Origin: CAXMRP01 sp965216515
GTDB lineage: Bacteria; Pseudomonadota; Alphaproteobacteria; Rhizobiales; Afifellaceae
Length of the DNA: 64,000 nt
Assembly: GCA_965216515.1 (NCBI GenBank)
Contig: OZ244173.1
Coordinates: 1,240,001 to 1,304,000, forward strand
Reading direction: 5' to 3'
Within the stretch, counting starts at the first letter, position 1. Every line of letters starts with the position of its first letter. Shown one piece after another: positions 1-9,324 of this stretch. A program made the translations under genes and the position numbers. Under the pieces are notes generated by a model. The model did no database searches and had not been told where the DNA came from. It saw only the letters and a list, made by a program, of their open reading frames with translations.

Positions 1-1110
1 CCCGGCCTTGGCCCGTCCACCGGCAATCCAGTAGATGCGTTCATAGGCACCAAGCGCCCGCGCCGCCGCCTCTGCGTTTGTCGCCTTGGAATCGTTGACA
101 AAAACCACACGGCCCAACCGGCCCACGATCTCCATCCGGTGTTTCAGGCCCGCGAACGTGGCCATCGCCACCAGGATGTCGTTGTCATCAAGACCAAGCG
201 CCCTGCAGATCAGGAACGCGAATGCGGCGTTTTGCAGATTATGCCGGCCCCGAAGCGGCAGATGCGCGGCAAGCGGCACCGGAATCGCATCCGGCGATGC
301 GGCGACCAGATTGCCGTCCGGGTCGACAAGGTATTCGCTGCCGGACCGGTCCCGGCCCGGCCCGGCAGTCGCTACCCGCCACAGGTCCGGGCGCTCGCCG
401 CGGTGCGATTCGGCGACGGCTCGCATATCCGGCTCGTCGACACCGATGATCCGCAGGGCGCCGGCCCGCCCGTTGCGGAATATCCGGTCCTTGGCGGCAC
501 GGTAGCCGGCCATGTCGCCGTGCCGGTCCAGATGATCGGCGGTAACGTTCAGCCACACCGCGATGTCGGCGGAAAACCGGTCGACCAGATCCAATTGGTA
601 GGAGGACAATTCCAGCACATAGATTTCACCTGTGCCGGGCGGATCGAGATCCAGCGCCGCATTGCCGATATTGCCGCCGACCTGGGCCGGAAGGCCGCCG
701 GCGACGAGGATGTGCCCGGCAAGCGCCGTTGTCGTCGACTTGCCGTTGGTCCCGGTGATGCCGACAAAGATCGCCTGCCCACCGTGTTCGCGATAGAGGA
801 GCTCGATATCGCAGATGATTTCGACGCCCGCCTGTCGCGCCTGACCGACCACCGCATGCGGTTGCGGATGGGTGAGCGGTACGCCGGGCGCCAGAACCAG
901 CGACGAGAGCGCTGCCCAGGGCCACTCGGAGATGGGCGCAACGCGGGCACCCAGGGCGCTTGCCGCGTCCCGCCCCGGCGCCCTGTCATCCCAGGCCCAG
1001 ACCACCGCGGCGCCGCCGGCGATGGCGGCAGATACCGTGGCCAATCCGCTACGGGCCAGGCCGAAGATCCCGATCGACTGCCCGCCAAGATGCGAAAGAG
1101 CGATCGCCAC
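1..1110 (-). CDS. murD: UDP-N-acetylmuramoylalanine--D-glutamate ligase MurD (C-terminus cut by window edge)
   Basis: MurD is the cytoplasmic ATP-dependent ligase that adds D-glutamate to UDP-MurNAc-L-Ala. The frame is open from a GTG at 1110 to the window edge, 370 codons, so roughly the last 80-100 residues of a typical ~460-residue MurD lie outside. The N-terminal Rossmann region (GIFGLARSG) and the Mur-ligase P-loop (GITGTNGKSTTT) are visible, followed by NVTADHLDRH and VFVNDSKATN, all typical of the family. The GTG lies 10 bp after the mraY stop, directly behind a GGGGACGG ribosome-binding stretch; no better ATG is present. It is the most distal dcw gene visible and is co-transcribed with mraY. 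Confidence 0.95.
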   Translation of the reverse strand, partial: MAIALSHLGGQSIGIFGLARSGLATVSAAIAGGAAVVWAWDDRAPGRDAASALGARVAPISEWPWAALSSLVLAPGVPLTHPQPHAVVGQARQAGVEIICDIELLYREHGGQAIFVGITGTNGKSTTTALAGHILVAGGLPAQVGGNIGNAALDLDPPGTGEIYVLELSSYQLDLVDRFSADIAVWLNVTADHLDRHGDMAGYRAAKDRIFRNGRAGALRIIGVDEPDMRAVAESHRGERPDLWRVATAGPGRDRSGSEYLVDPDGNLVAASPDAIPVPLAAHLPLRGRHNLQNAAFAFLICRALGLDDNDILVAMATFAGLKHRMEIVGRLGRVVFVNDSKATNAEAAARALGAYERIYWIAGGRAKAG

Positions 1111-1119
1111 GGCCGTCCC

Positions 1120-2202
1120 CTAGCGAAGCTTCAAGGTGGACAGTCCGATCAACGCGAGTACGACGGAAATGATCCAGAAGCGGATCACGACCTGGGGCTC
1201 CGTCCATCCCAGTTGTTCGAAATGATGATGGATCGGAGCCATCTTGAACACACGCTTGCCGGTGAGTTTGAAGGAAATCACCTGAATGATCACCGAAAGG
1301 GCCTCCAGCACGAACAGGCCGCCGATGATGCCGAGGACGATCTCGTGCTTTGTCGCCACGGCGATGGCGCCAAGCAGCCCGCCCAGCGACAACGAACCCG
1401 TGTCGCCCATGAAAATCGCCGCCGGCGGCGCGTTGAACCACAGGAATCCAAGCCCGGCGCCGATCAGCGCGCCGCAGATGACCGAAAGCTCCGATGTGCC
1501 GCGGATGAAATTGATTTGCAGATATTCGGCAAAAATCGCATGGCCGGTCACATAGGCGATCAGCCCGAACGACGCTGCCGCGATCATCACCGGCACGATC
1601 GCCAGCCCGTCCAGGCCGTCGGTCAGATTGACCGCATTGCCCGCACCGACAATGACGAAGGCGGCAAACACCAGAAAGAACAGGCCGAGATTGACGGCGA
1701 CATCCTTGAAGAACGGAAACGCGACCGTCGGCGCCAGGGGATTGTCGCCATATCGGGTCATGATGAAGACGCCGACTGCCGCCACCACCGCCTCAAGTGC
1801 CAACCGTGCCTTGCCGGACAGGCCCTCGTGGCTGGCGCTGGTTACCTTGAGGTAGTCGTCATAAAAGCCGATCAGCCCGAAGGCCGCGGCGATGGCCAGA
1901 ACCGACCAGACGTAAACACTGCCGAGGTCGGCCCAGAGCAGCGCCGAGACGGTCACCCCCAACAGGATGATCAACCCGCCCATCGTTGGTGTGCCGGCCT
2001 TTTCGAAGTGGCTTTCCGGACCGTCGGTGCGGATCGGCTGTCCCTTGCCCTGCTTGACCCGCATGTGGCGGATAAGCGCCGGCCCGAACAGGAACACGAA
2101 AAACAGTGCCGTCATGGTCGCCGCGCCGGTGCGGAACGTTGTGTACCGGAAGACGTTGAAACCGGGGATCTGATCGGCGAATTGCCCGAGATAATGCAAC
2201 AT
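1120..2202 (-). CDS. mraY: Phospho-N-acetylmuramoyl-pentapeptide transferase MraY
   Basis: MraY is an integral inner-membrane enzyme that transfers phospho-MurNAc-pentapeptide from UDP to undecaprenyl phosphate, making lipid I. The 360-residue product has the usual length, about ten hydrophobic helices, and the family signatures: the Asp-Asp-Tyr of GFYDDYLK, the NAVNLTDGLDGLA loop and the MAPIHHHFE loop. The start is an ATG at 2202, one base past the murF stop, so translation of the two is probably coupled. It sits at its normal place between murF and murD. Confidence 0.97.
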   Translation of the reverse strand: MLHYLGQFADQIPGFNVFRYTTFRTGAATMTALFFVFLFGPALIRHMRVKQGKGQPIRTDGPESHFEKAGTPTMGGLIILLGVTVSALLWADLGSVYVWSVLAIAAAFGLIGFYDDYLKVTSASHEGLSGKARLALEAVVAAVGVFIMTRYGDNPLAPTVAFPFFKDVAVNLGLFFLVFAAFVIVGAGNAVNLTDGLDGLAIVPVMIAAASFGLIAYVTGHAIFAEYLQINFIRGTSELSVICGALIGAGLGFLWFNAPPAAIFMGDTGSLSLGGLLGAIAVATKHEIVLGIIGGLFVLEALSVIIQVISFKLTGKRVFKMAPIHHHFEQLGWTEPQVVIRFWIISVVLALIGLSTLKLR

Positions 2203-2203
2203 G

Positions 2204-3682
2204 CTAGCCGCCTGTCCTGACCGGTTTCGCGCCGGCCCCGCGGGGCGGGCCGTCAGCGAATGTTTGCTTCAACGCGATCACGAGCGGACCGAGCTTCGAT
2301 CCAAGAGAACCCTTGACCATCACCACGTCGCCACAACCGAGCGCCGAAAATAGAATCGGTTCAAGGGCCTTTGCCGTGTCGGCATACGCACCACGGCGGT
2401 CCTCGGGCAAGACCTTCCACAGGGATTTCATGTGCGGACCGGCGAGGAATACGCGATCGACCCCGGCCCGCAGCAGCGGTTCGAGCAGTGCCGCATGCGC
2501 CGCGTCGGCCACCGCCCCCAGCTCCAGCATGTCGCCAAGTACCGCAATCCGCCGGCCGGCGCCCCTCGGCCGGGCATCCCCCAGAAGCGCCAAGGCCGCG
2601 GTCATGGAATCGGGATTGGCATTGTAACTTTCGTCGATCAGCAACACACCGTCCTCGCCGCCGAGCGTCATCTGCGCGCCGCGACCCTCCAGCGCCCGGA
2701 ACGCGCCCAGCGCCGCCATCGCCCGCGTCTGATCCTCAGGCGCCGCCATTCCGCCAAGCACCCCGATCGCCGCCAGTACGGCCAGCGAATTGAGCGCCAT
2801 GTGGCGGCCGGCCGCGCCAAGTTCATAGCTGACCGCACGCCCGTCGGCGACCGCATCGATCCGGCTGCCTGTAGTCGCCGGACGATAGCCGGCAAGACGA
2901 ACATCGGCGCCTTCGCCGGAACCGAATGATCGCACCGACGCACCCGCCGCCGCCGCGCGGGCCGCCAGATCATCGAACCAGCGATTGTCGCGGTTGAGGA
3001 CCGCCGTGCCGCCCGACGCCAGACCTTCGAAGATTTCCGCCTTCGCCGCGGCAATCCCGCCTTCGTCGGTAAAAGACGCCATGTGGGCCCGCGCAATCGT
3101 CGTAATGATGGCGATGTCGGGCCGGACCAGCCGCGACAAGGGAGCGATTTCGCCGGGATGGTTCATGCCGATCTCAAAGATGCCAAACCGGCAGTCGGCC
3201 GGCATCCGGGCGAGCGTCAGCGGCACACCCCAGTGATTGTTGTAGGAGCCGACTGGCGCATGGGTCGGGCCAACGGCGGAAAGCGCGGTTCGCAGCATTT
3301 CCTTGGTACCGGTCTTGCCGACCGATCCGGTCACGGCAATCACCTGCGCGCCGCTCCGCTTCCGCGATGCCGCGGCCAGCCGGTTGAGCGCATCCAGGGG
3401 ATCGTCTTCGACCAAAAGCAGCGGCCCCGCGGATCCATCGATACCGTCGATCCGGTCGCCGTGAACAATCGCCGCCGCCGCTCCGTTGCGCAGCGCCGCC
3501 TCGACGAAATCATGGCCGTCGAACCGATCGCCCCGGATGGCGAAAAACGCATCTCCGCCCGCGATCGTCCGGCTGTCGATGGAAATGCCGGAGATATCAC
3601 CGATACCGTGCTGCGGGACCGCGCCGGCCGGCCAGCCGCCGATCGCCGCCAGAAAGTCGTCGGCTGTCCACAGGGCGTTCAC
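2204..3682 (-). CDS. murF: UDP-N-acetylmuramoyl-tripeptide--D-alanyl-D-alanine ligase MurF
   Basis: MurF adds D-Ala-D-Ala to UDP-MurNAc-tripeptide, the last cytoplasmic step of the peptidoglycan precursor. The 492-residue protein has the three Mur-ligase domains: an N-terminal uridine-binding part with SIDSRTI (~34-40), a central ATPase domain with the P-loop GSVGKTGTK (119-127) and EIGMNHPGEI, and a C-terminal domain containing DESYNANPDSM. It begins with GTG at 3682, overlapping the murE stop (GTGA, 4 bp), a typical translational-coupling arrangement in this cluster. Confidence 0.97.
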   Translation of the reverse strand: MNALWTADDFLAAIGGWPAGAVPQHGIGDISGISIDSRTIAGGDAFFAIRGDRFDGHDFVEAALRNGAAAAIVHGDRIDGIDGSAGPLLLVEDDPLDALNRLAAASRKRSGAQVIAVTGSVGKTGTKEMLRTALSAVGPTHAPVGSYNNHWGVPLTLARMPADCRFGIFEIGMNHPGEIAPLSRLVRPDIAIITTIARAHMASFTDEGGIAAAKAEIFEGLASGGTAVLNRDNRWFDDLAARAAAAGASVRSFGSGEGADVRLAGYRPATTGSRIDAVADGRAVSYELGAAGRHMALNSLAVLAAIGVLGGMAAPEDQTRAMAALGAFRALEGRGAQMTLGGEDGVLLIDESYNANPDSMTAALALLGDARPRGAGRRIAVLGDMLELGAVADAAHAALLEPLLRAGVDRVFLAGPHMKSLWKVLPEDRRGAYADTAKALEPILFSALGCGDVVMVKGSLGSKLGPLVIALKQTFADGPPRGAGAKPVRTGG

Positions 3683-5193
3683 GGGGTACGCTCCAGGATC
3701 GCCAGCGCCGACCGCACCTCGTCCTGATCGGAAAACGGGTGGATGATACCGCCGATCTCCTGGCCCGTTTCATGGCCCTTGCCGGCAACCAGCGCAATGT
3801 CGCCGGGCTGAAGCTGGGCGATCGCCGTCCGGATGGCATGCTGGCGGCCGGCAATCTCGCCTGCGCCCTTCGCCCCTTTCAGGATCTCGGCGCGAATGTC
3901 GGCCGGATTTTCGCTACGCGGATTGTCATCGGTCACGATAACCAGATCGGCATTTGCGGTTGCCGCCTGCCCCATCAGCGGCCGCTTTCCGTGATCCCGG
4001 TCGCCGCCGGCGCCGAAAACCACGACCAGCCGGCCTTCCGCATGCCGCCGAAGCGACGAGAGCACTGTGGCCAGCGCTTCCGGCGTGTGCGCGAAATCGA
4101 CGAAGATCCGGGCGCCATTGCGGTGTCGGCCGACCAGTTCCAGCCGTCCCGGCGCCCCTTTCAGGTGCTCCAGCGCTTCCAGTGCCCTGTTCATGTCGAC
4201 GCCGGTGGCCACCGCCAGGCCCGCCGCCACCAGGGCGTTGGATATCTGAAATCCGCCCACAAGCGGCAATGTGATATAGCGCCGCTCGCGGTTTGCCTCG
4301 ACAATCAGGCGCGCACCATCGGTCATCCGCGTGATCGCATGAACATGAATGGACCGGCCGGCCTTGCCGACAGTCAGGCAGGTGATGTTGCGCGCCTTTG
4401 CGATTTCGACAACGTGGCTTGATTCCGGCGAATCGGCATCGACGACGATGGTCTGGCTGTCCGGCAGGAGTTCTTCGAAAAGCCGCATCTTGGCAGCGCG
4501 GTAGTCCTCGTAATCGTTGTGATAGTCCAGATGGTCGCGCGACAGGTTGGTGAAGGCGGCGGCGGCCAGCCCGACCCCGTCGAGCCGGCGCTGCGCCAGG
4601 CCGTGGCTGGACGCCTCCAGCGCCAGATGGGTCACACCGTCGTCAGCCAATTGCGCAAGCTGTTCGTGTAATCGCACCGGATCCGGTGTCGTCAGGCCGG
4701 CGCTTGTTTCCCCTTCCGGACCGACGGCGCCGATCGTGCCCAGGCTCGCGGCGCGAAATCCGGCCAATGCCCAGATCTGGCGCAGGAACACGGTCACAGA
4801 TGTCTTGCCGTTGGTGCCGGTAACCGCAGCGATATTTCGCGGCTGCCGGCCGTGGAAACGGGCGGCGGCCAGTGCGAGCGTGCGCCGAGGATCGGCGCTG
4901 CGAATGACCGGGATGCCGGGTTCGGCAATGACGGACCGGCCGGCGATGATGGCGACAGCGCCGGCGGCGACCGCCTGATCGATGAAGACCGCACCATCGA
5001 CCCGTGAGCCGGCAAGCGCGGCAAACACCATCCCCGGCTTCACCGCGCGGCTATCGGCGGTCAGCCCGCTCACCATCACCTCCGCCGCATTCGGCGGCAG
5101 TCCGCTCAGCGCGTCCTTGTCGGAATCGGCGTCCGCACAAAAGTCCAAGAGCGCCTCAAGCGTCCGGTGTTCTGCTCTGGTTTCCTCGCCCAA
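3679..5193 (-). CDS. murE: UDP-N-acetylmuramoyl-L-alanyl-D-glutamate--2,6-diaminopimelate ligase MurE
   Basis: MurE adds the third amino acid of the stem peptide. The P-loop GTNGKTS is at residues 126-132 and the substrate-specificity motif DNPR at 423-426, which in this family marks a meso-diaminopimelate-adding enzyme, as expected for a Gram-negative. Length is 504 residues. The apparent start is a TTG at 5193; no in-frame ATG precedes the conserved SGLTADSR region except an internal Met at 40, so the exact start is less certain than the gene. It lies 23 bp after the ftsI stop and overlaps murF by 4 bp. Confidence 0.95.
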   Translation of the reverse strand: MGEETRAEHRTLEALLDFCADADSDKDALSGLPPNAAEVMVSGLTADSRAVKPGMVFAALAGSRVDGAVFIDQAVAAGAVAIIAGRSVIAEPGIPVIRSADPRRTLALAAARFHGRQPRNIAAVTGTNGKTSVTVFLRQIWALAGFRAASLGTIGAVGPEGETSAGLTTPDPVRLHEQLAQLADDGVTHLALEASSHGLAQRRLDGVGLAAAAFTNLSRDHLDYHNDYEDYRAAKMRLFEELLPDSQTIVVDADSPESSHVVEIAKARNITCLTVGKAGRSIHVHAITRMTDGARLIVEANRERRYITLPLVGGFQISNALVAAGLAVATGVDMNRALEALEHLKGAPGRLELVGRHRNGARIFVDFAHTPEALATVLSSLRRHAEGRLVVVFGAGGDRDHGKRPLMGQAATANADLVIVTDDNPRSENPADIRAEILKGAKGAGEIAGRQHAIRTAIAQLQPGDIALVAGKGHETGQEIGGIIHPFSDQDEVRSALAILERTP

Positions 5194-5216
5194 TCAGGCC
5201 GTCCCGATTGAAAGTC

Positions 5217-6938
5217 TCAGTTGAAGGATGCCAGCGTTGTGGCCGGACCGTCCGGATTGTCAAGGTTTGGTTCGATTCCGAGCATCGGGGCAATCCGCCG
5301 GATGACGGCGCCTGTGGTCGGCGCCGCGTTCAGTCCCGCGGTCGCGCCAATGCCTTCGCGCTCCGGTTTCGGCTCGTCAAGAACCGTCAGCACGAGGTAG
5401 CGTGGCTTGTCCATGGGAAAGGAGGCGACAAAGGCGTTGCGCCGTTTGGAGGACACATAGACGCCGTTGACCACCTTCTCCGCCGTGCCGGTCTTCCCAC
5501 CGACGATATAGCCGGGCACGGCAGCCCGCCGACCCGACCCCTTGAGAACGTTCAACCGCATCAGCTTGCGCATGATCGCACTGGTTTCCGGCGATACCAC
5601 GCTATCGGCAAGCGCCGCCGCCGCCGCCCTAGTGCGGGGCCGGAAGGTTGCGGGAACCAGCTTGCCGCCATTCATCAGCGCTGCCGCCGCCACGGCTGTT
5701 TGCAGCGGCGAGACGGAAATGCCGTGGCCGAAGGAAACCGTGATCGACGACAGTTTCGACCACTTGCGCGGTGGCAGCGGCGCGCCTGATTCCGGCAATT
5801 CCGTCTTCAATTCCGACAACAGGCCAAGCCGCGCCAGGAACGCCCGCTGCTGTTCGATACCCACGGCGAGCGCCATCCGCGCGGTGCCGATATTGGACGA
5901 ATAAATGAAGATTTCCGGCACCGACAGCAAGCGTCGCTTGCCGTGAAAATCGTCGATCGTGAACGAAGCGACCCGCAACGGCCGGGTTGCATCGAATGTG
6001 TCCTTGAGATTGACGAGCCCGGAATCGAGCGCCATCGCCGTCGTGAATGTCTTGAAGGTCGAACCCATCTCATAGACACCGACCGTTGCCCGGTTGAGGG
6101 TGTTTTTGTCCAGCGACTGGCGCGGGTGATTGGGATCGTAATCCGGCAGGGAGGACATGGCGATGACTTCGCCGGTGTCGACGTCGAGCACGATACCGAT
6201 CGCCGCGATCGACCGGTAGCGTTCCATCGCCTTCACCAATTCATCACGCAAGGCGTGCTGCACCCTGAGATCGATGGAAAGGGCGAACGGTTCCAGTTCG
6301 TTGTCCATGGCAAATCCTGCCTGGTGCAGATCGGCCAATCCCAGCGAATCAATGTGTTTCTCAAGCCCGGCGATGCCCTGATTGTCGATATTGACGTGGC
6401 CGAGGATGTGCGATGCTGTGGCGCCGCCGGGGTAGAAGCGGCGGTTTTCCATGGTGAATCCGAGGCCGGGAATACCCAGATGATGGACCGCGTCGCGCTG
6501 GCGCGGCGTGATCTCCCGCTTCAGCCAGACAAAGCCGGCGTCGGTGGCCAGTTGCGCCCGTACCCGGCGCACATCGAGATCGGGCAGCACCGTCGCCAGC
6601 CGTTCGGCGGCGTCGTCGGGATCGATAATCCGCCTCGGTTCGGCAAACAGCGAGGCGGTGCGGATATCGGTTGCCAGCACTTCGCCGTTGCGATCCACGA
6701 TGTCCGGCCGCGCGGCTGCCACCGTATCCACGGCACCGGGCCTTCCGGTGGTCGGCTCGCCGAAGGCCGACAGCGCAATCAGGCGCAGCGCAATTACAGT
6801 GTAGAGCAGGCCAAACCCGACCATCGCCAAAACCACCCGACCGCGGGATTCGCCGGCAGGCCGGCACGAACGGGAAAAAAACGGGCTTGCGACAGGTTGC
6901 GGATCGGCCGCGGCCGCCGGATCGGAAAACACGCTCAT
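5217..6938 (-). CDS. ftsI: Division-specific peptidoglycan transpeptidase FtsI / PBP3
   Basis: FtsI is a class B penicillin-binding protein that cross-links septal peptidoglycan. The 573-residue protein has a short cytoplasmic tail, one membrane segment (~34-56), a PBP dimerisation region, and the transpeptidase domain with the catalytic tetrad S293-T-F-K296, SSN at 347-349 and KTGT at 482-485. The start chosen is the ATG at 6938, preceded by AAGGAG and overlapping the ftsL stop in an ATGA; the frame stays open further upstream but would read antisense-like Arg-rich sequence through ftsL. The first ~30 residues are Pro/Ala-rich. Confidence 0.95.
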   Translation of the reverse strand: MSVFSDPAAAADPQPVASPFFSRSCRPAGESRGRVVLAMVGFGLLYTVIALRLIALSAFGEPTTGRPGAVDTVAAARPDIVDRNGEVLATDIRTASLFAEPRRIIDPDDAAERLATVLPDLDVRRVRAQLATDAGFVWLKREITPRQRDAVHHLGIPGLGFTMENRRFYPGGATASHILGHVNIDNQGIAGLEKHIDSLGLADLHQAGFAMDNELEPFALSIDLRVQHALRDELVKAMERYRSIAAIGIVLDVDTGEVIAMSSLPDYDPNHPRQSLDKNTLNRATVGVYEMGSTFKTFTTAMALDSGLVNLKDTFDATRPLRVASFTIDDFHGKRRLLSVPEIFIYSSNIGTARMALAVGIEQQRAFLARLGLLSELKTELPESGAPLPPRKWSKLSSITVSFGHGISVSPLQTAVAAAALMNGGKLVPATFRPRTRAAAAALADSVVSPETSAIMRKLMRLNVLKGSGRRAAVPGYIVGGKTGTAEKVVNGVYVSSKRRNAFVASFPMDKPRYLVLTVLDEPKPEREGIGATAGLNAAPTTGAVIRRIAPMLGIEPNLDNPDGPATTLASFN

Positions 6939-7315
6939 TGGGATACTCCTTCGCCGGCGCCGGGTGGCGTGAGTGGCGCCGCCGCACGGGTATCGGCGCC
7001 GCCGGCGACGGACCCGTCGCCAAGTCCCACCCGCCTTGCCGGCAGCAGGTCGATGTCGGTGATCTGTTCGGCTTCCAGCGGTTGCAGTTGCAGCTGGCTG
7101 TAAAAATTTTCCGCCAGCTTCTGGATTCGGACCGGCTGGATAAGGTAGCTCCACTCCGCTTTCAAAAGCAGCAGCTTTTCGTGCTCCTCATCGACATCCT
7201 TTTGCAGCCGCGCCACCTGTTCGGCGAGCGATTCAGCCCGGTATTTCACGTGAAAGACACCAAGGGCGGCAGCACCCGCGACCAGCACCGAGACAAGCTG
7301 TAGCCAACGGGTCAT
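6935..7315 (-). CDS. ftsL: Cell division protein FtsL
   Basis: A 126-residue bitopic membrane protein between rsmH and ftsI, the usual position of FtsL, which forms a complex with FtsB and FtsQ and activates the FtsW-FtsI synthase. An N-terminal membrane segment (~5-22) is followed by a coiled-coil-prone stretch rich in Glu/Leu/Lys (~30-55, including AEQVARLQKDVDEEHEKL), then WSYLIQPVRIQKLAE, close to the alphaproteobacterial FtsL consensus, and a Pro/Ala-rich tail. Sequence identity in this family is low, so the call rests on position, topology and the coiled coil. It overlaps both neighbours by 4 bp (ATGA). Confidence 0.9.
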   Translation of the reverse strand: MTRWLQLVSVLVAGAAALGVFHVKYRAESLAEQVARLQKDVDEEHEKLLLLKAEWSYLIQPVRIQKLAENFYSQLQLQPLEAEQITDIDLLPARRVGLGDGSVAGGADTRAAAPLTPPGAGEGVSQ

Positions 7316-8331
7316 GCATACGTCTCCGGACCGGCGATGCCGGCTATTGGATTTGCCCCAAGGGCGGAAAGATCGATCGCGCGTGCCGGTGTGCCGGTCC
7401 GCACGCCATGGCGCATGCGTGCCGAACGGGCCCGTGGATTGGCCGCCACCTCATCCGCATCGGCGGTGACGGGCTGACCGCGGGGCACCTCGAATGTCGG
7501 CGGCGCCCCGGCAACGGGCGGGGCATGGCGTGAGCCGGCCGCCTGGCGGCCCCGTGACAACAGGAACCGTTTGACGATCCGGTCTTCCAGCGAGTGAAAG
7601 GCGACAACCACCAGCCGGCCGCCATCGGCCAGCAACCGTTCTGCCGCGCCGAGCGCCAGCGCCAGTTGCTCCAGTTCGCGATTGACGAAGATGCGCAGCG
7701 CCTGGAAGGTCCGGGTCGCCGGATGAATGCGCTGCGGCCCCTTCTCCCCGGCCACTGACGTGATGATATCGGCGAGTTGCCCGGTGCTCTCGATTGGCGC
7801 CACCTGCCGTGCCGCCGCGATGGCCCGCGCGATCCGGCCGGCCTTGCGCTCCTCGCCGAGGCGCTTGAGGATAATTGTCAGATCCTTGACCGGCGCCCCG
7901 TTGATCACATCCGCGGCACTTGCCCCCTCGCCGCTCATCCGCATGTCCAGCGGCCCGTCCTGCCGGAATGAGAAACCGCGTGCGGCGGTCTCCAGCTGGA
8001 TCGACGACACGCCGATATCGAGCACTACCCCGTCGGCGCCGGCTTCGCTGTCCGCGCCAAAACCGCCTGTAGCCGCCAATGCGTCGAGATCGGAAAACCG
8101 GCCCGCCACGAACCTGAAGCGATCGGGGTAGCGGGCGGAAAGCGCCGCCGCGCGTTCCCCCACATCCGGATCCCGGTCGATCGCCACAACCCGTCCGCCG
8201 GCTTCCAGTATCGCCCGCGAATAGCCGCCGGCGCCGAACGTTCCGTCGACGACCCGGGCACCGGGCCGCACCGCAAGCGCCGCCAGAACCGGCCCGAGCA
8301 GCACCGGAACATGGGCGCCCGCCGGGGTCAC
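7312..8331 (-). CDS. rsmH: 16S rRNA m4C1402 methyltransferase RsmH (MraW)
   Basis: RsmH methylates N4 of C1402 in 16S rRNA using S-adenosylmethionine. The 339-residue protein opens with HVPVLLGPVLAAL and shows the SAM-binding DGTFGAGGYSRAIL loop (~29-42), AIDRDPD, and the conserved VVAFHSLEDRIVKRF near the C-terminus, all diagnostic of the MraW family. It starts with GTG at 8331, overlapping the mraZ stop by 4 bp (GTGA), and overlaps ftsL by 4 bp at its end. Confidence 0.97.
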   Translation of the reverse strand: MTPAGAHVPVLLGPVLAALAVRPGARVVDGTFGAGGYSRAILEAGGRVVAIDRDPDVGERAAALSARYPDRFRFVAGRFSDLDALAATGGFGADSEAGADGVVLDIGVSSIQLETAARGFSFRQDGPLDMRMSGEGASAADVINGAPVKDLTIILKRLGEERKAGRIARAIAAARQVAPIESTGQLADIITSVAGEKGPQRIHPATRTFQALRIFVNRELEQLALALGAAERLLADGGRLVVVAFHSLEDRIVKRFLLSRGRQAAGSRHAPPVAGAPPTFEVPRGQPVTADADEVAANPRARSARMRHGVRTGTPARAIDLSALGANPIAGIAGPETYA

Positions 8332-8813
8332 GTCGTCTGGCCTTCCGGCCCGGGCCGCTCACCGGCCGGCGACCGGCCAAGCCCACGCGTGACCTGCCGC
8401 AACCGCGCCCGTGCCGCCTTCTGGCGCTCGGTGAACTGCGTCGGCGCCCAGATCTGGAATTTGTACCCCTGCCCGACAAAGACGGCATTGTCGTCGATTC
8501 CCGCAAACGCCCGCAGATCATCCGGCAATATGATCCGGCCATCGGAATCGATCTTCAGCACGCGGCTTTCTCCATAGAATGCCGTGGCAAGAATTTCATG
8601 GTCTTCGGAAAAGGTCTCAAACACCGAAAGCCGGTCGCCGATCGCTTCGCGAAGTCGGGCACCACCGCAATCGATGGCCGGCTGATCGAGCGCCGGATAG
8701 CAATACACACCTTCGTGGCCTTCCAGGCCGAGCGCCGCCCGGTACGACGCCGGAACCGAAACCCGGCCTTTCTTGTCGAGCCGGTTGGTGAAGGTTGCAA
8801 CAAATCCGTCCAT
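8328..8813 (-). CDS. mraZ: Transcriptional regulator MraZ
   Basis: First gene of the dcw cluster. MraZ is a DNA-binding protein of the AbrB/SpoVT swapped-hairpin fold that forms rings and represses its own operon at short TGG-containing direct repeats. The 161-residue product shows two MraZ domains: FTNRLDKKGRVSVPASYR (~8-25) and ESRVLKIDSDGRIILPDDL (~81-99). The C-terminal ~30 residues are polar and RPGPEG-rich. Start at ATG 8813. A run of five 10-bp-spaced TGG repeats about 260 bp upstream (9072-9116) is a candidate binding region. Confidence 0.96.
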   Translation of the reverse strand: MDGFVATFTNRLDKKGRVSVPASYRAALGLEGHEGVYCYPALDQPAIDCGGARLREAIGDRLSVFETFSEDHEILATAFYGESRVLKIDSDGRIILPDDLRAFAGIDDNAVFVGQGYKFQIWAPTQFTERQKAARARLRQVTRGLGRSPAGERPGPEGQTT

Positions 8814-9324
8814 CCCACCTCGCGTCCCGCCATCGCGGCGAAACCTCTACGCAATCCGGCGTCGGCGCGATCGCGTCCGCGCTGCCTCCGGTCACACAGC
8901 CCCCGGGTGTCGCACCGTCGGGCCTCGCCATTTCCTTTCACGCGGCCGTCCGGTCGCTTCCGGACCGGCACCGGTCAATCCAGGCGATCCGGTTGCGTCC
9001 GCCAGCCATCGGCATTCCCGCGCTCACGCCCGAACACCCGTCGAAACCGATCTTCGGACATCCAAGGCACATGGAATATCATGGGATAACATGGAATTCA
9101 ATGGATTCTACTGGAATCAGGTCGGATTTATCGGGCCAATACCGGCACCCCGGCTGCGCCGGTACACTCCCGCCAGCGCCGGCAATCCGCATTTGCATCG
9201 GGCGCCCGATCCCCTATCTAGGACGGACGATTGGCCGCCGAACTGTTGTGGCAGGATACCGGTGGCAGACCCGTGTCCGCGTCGGGGAAGAAGCGCCCCG
9301 GGTGATGGAAAGGAAGCGAGCGCG
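8814..9324. other. Divergent intergenic region mraZ / terB-dnaJ gene
   Basis: A 511-bp stretch without a supportable gene between the divergent mraZ and TerB/DnaJ genes. It holds the 10-bp-period TGG repeat at 9072-9116. A purine-rich ribosome-binding stretch (GGAAAGGAAG) precedes the plus-strand gene at about 9307-9316. I could not pick out a convincing -10/-35 pair for mraZ. Confidence 0.6.
9072..9116 (+). promoter_or_regulatory. Five-copy TGG direct repeat, candidate MraZ box
   Basis: TGG followed by A or G occurs at 9072, 9082, 9092, 9102 and 9112, a strict 10-bp period: TGGAA, TGGGA, TGGAA, TGGAT, TGGAA, each followed by 5 bp of spacer. Known MraZ operators are TGGGN repeats with 5-bp spacers upstream of mraZ, so period and core match. 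Here the repeats read on the strand opposite to mraZ and have five copies, and lie ~260 bp from its start codon. The local AT-richness contrasts with the flanks. Confidence 0.65.

Noticed and set aside
139..2220. Long plus-strand open frame of 693 codons opposite murD and mraY
   Set aside because: It lies antisense to two conserved genes, is Arg/Asp/Gly-rich and matches no family; long antisense frames are expected from GC-rich codon bias.
5269..5279. GGTTCGATTCC, resembling a tRNA T-loop
   Set aside because: It lies inside the conserved ftsI coding region and no acceptor or anticodon arms surround it.
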